A stretch of DNA of 64,000 nt from Viscum album (lineage: Eukaryota > Streptophyta > Magnoliopsida > Santalales > Viscaceae): the NCBI GenBank assembly GCA_963277665.1, contig OY728143.1, forward strand, positions 533,730,394 through 533,794,393. Reading direction: 5' to 3'. Shown piece after piece: positions 63,871-64,000 of the stretch; position 1 is the first letter of the stretch; every line of letters starts with the position of its first letter. Made by a program: the position numbers and the translations under genes. The notes beneath the pieces were generated by a model. It saw only the letters and a program-made list of their open reading frames with translations. It searched no databases and was not told the origin of the DNA.

Positions 63871-64000
63871 AAATAATATTGTCAACCTGAGGCAAGAATG
63901 AACTTCTATTTCTATGGGAGGCTCATTTCAAAATTTTTTTATGTATAATATACAATGATTAATAAATGTCTGAGTAAGATTCCATCACATAAATATTTTC

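Larger units (their letters stand above)
57035..64000 (+). mobile_element. E6: Ty1/copia element, right end outside window
   Basis: The order is 5' LTR, PBS, gag, protease, integrase, RT, RNase H. Integrase before RT is diagnostic for Ty1/copia. A long region follows the RNase H end without an immediate LTR and contains a remnant resembling the env-like ORF of SIRE/Maximus elements. All coding segments have stops and frameshifts. The plus-strand element occupies at least 6.97 kb. Confidence 0.85.

Noticed and set aside
62939..64000. E6 3' LTR within the window
   Set aside because: The sequence after the pol stop does not align with 57035-58080, so the 3' LTR is presumed to lie beyond the window.

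Overview
This window is plant nuclear DNA made almost entirely of LTR retrotransposons in different stages of decay. I found no intact cellular gene, no tRNA or rRNA gene and no CRISPR array. The evidence for a plant is the combination of Ty3/gypsy chromovirus polyproteins (gag, protease, RT, RNase H, integrase, chromodomain) with 2.7-3.2 kb LTRs, initiator-Met-tRNA primer sites, and a SIRE/Maximus-like Ty1/copia element. The long LTRs and the chromodomain after integrase suggest the Tekay/Del lineage. A large, slowly purged angiosperm genome (for example a lily-like monocot) would fit, but the species is inference only.

Layout. (1) 1-~2428: plus-strand LTR fragment (LTR0) of a Tekay-like element, cut by the window edge. 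(2) ~2430-34591: a minus-strand Ty3/gypsy family, here called M, arranged as LTR-A / internal A / LTR-B / internal B / LTR-C / truncated internal C / truncated LTR-D. All units point the same way and neighbours share LTRs. (3) 7862-18105: a complete, younger 10.2 kb plus-strand chromovirus, E1, nested in the protease region of internal A. It has two LTRs, PBS, PPT, one gag-pol frame broken by many stops and one net frameshift, and an AGTC target duplication. (4) 34592-36616: gag-protease remnant of another minus-strand Ty3/gypsy element, E5, followed by a probable LTR from 36617 to about 38.7 kb. (5) ~38.7-57.0 kb: very AT-rich, CpG-poor DNA with no recognisable gene. (6) 57035-64000: plus-strand Ty1/copia element E6 (5' LTR, PBS, decayed gag, protease, integrase, RT, RNase H and an env-like remnant), running off the right edge.

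No element can be active from its own proteins. E1 keeps its RT and integrase catalytic acidic residues but has more than two dozen in-frame stops, many explained by C-to-T change (CAG to TAG, CGA to TGA, TGG to TAG). The M copies share an altered RT catalytic motif (FIDE instead of FIDD) but carry different integrase lesions. The most notable structures are the shared-LTR tandem array, the hairpin cluster and GC-rich minisatellite block in the M LTRs, and the RT substitution shared by two M copies. I saw no convincing new functional system.
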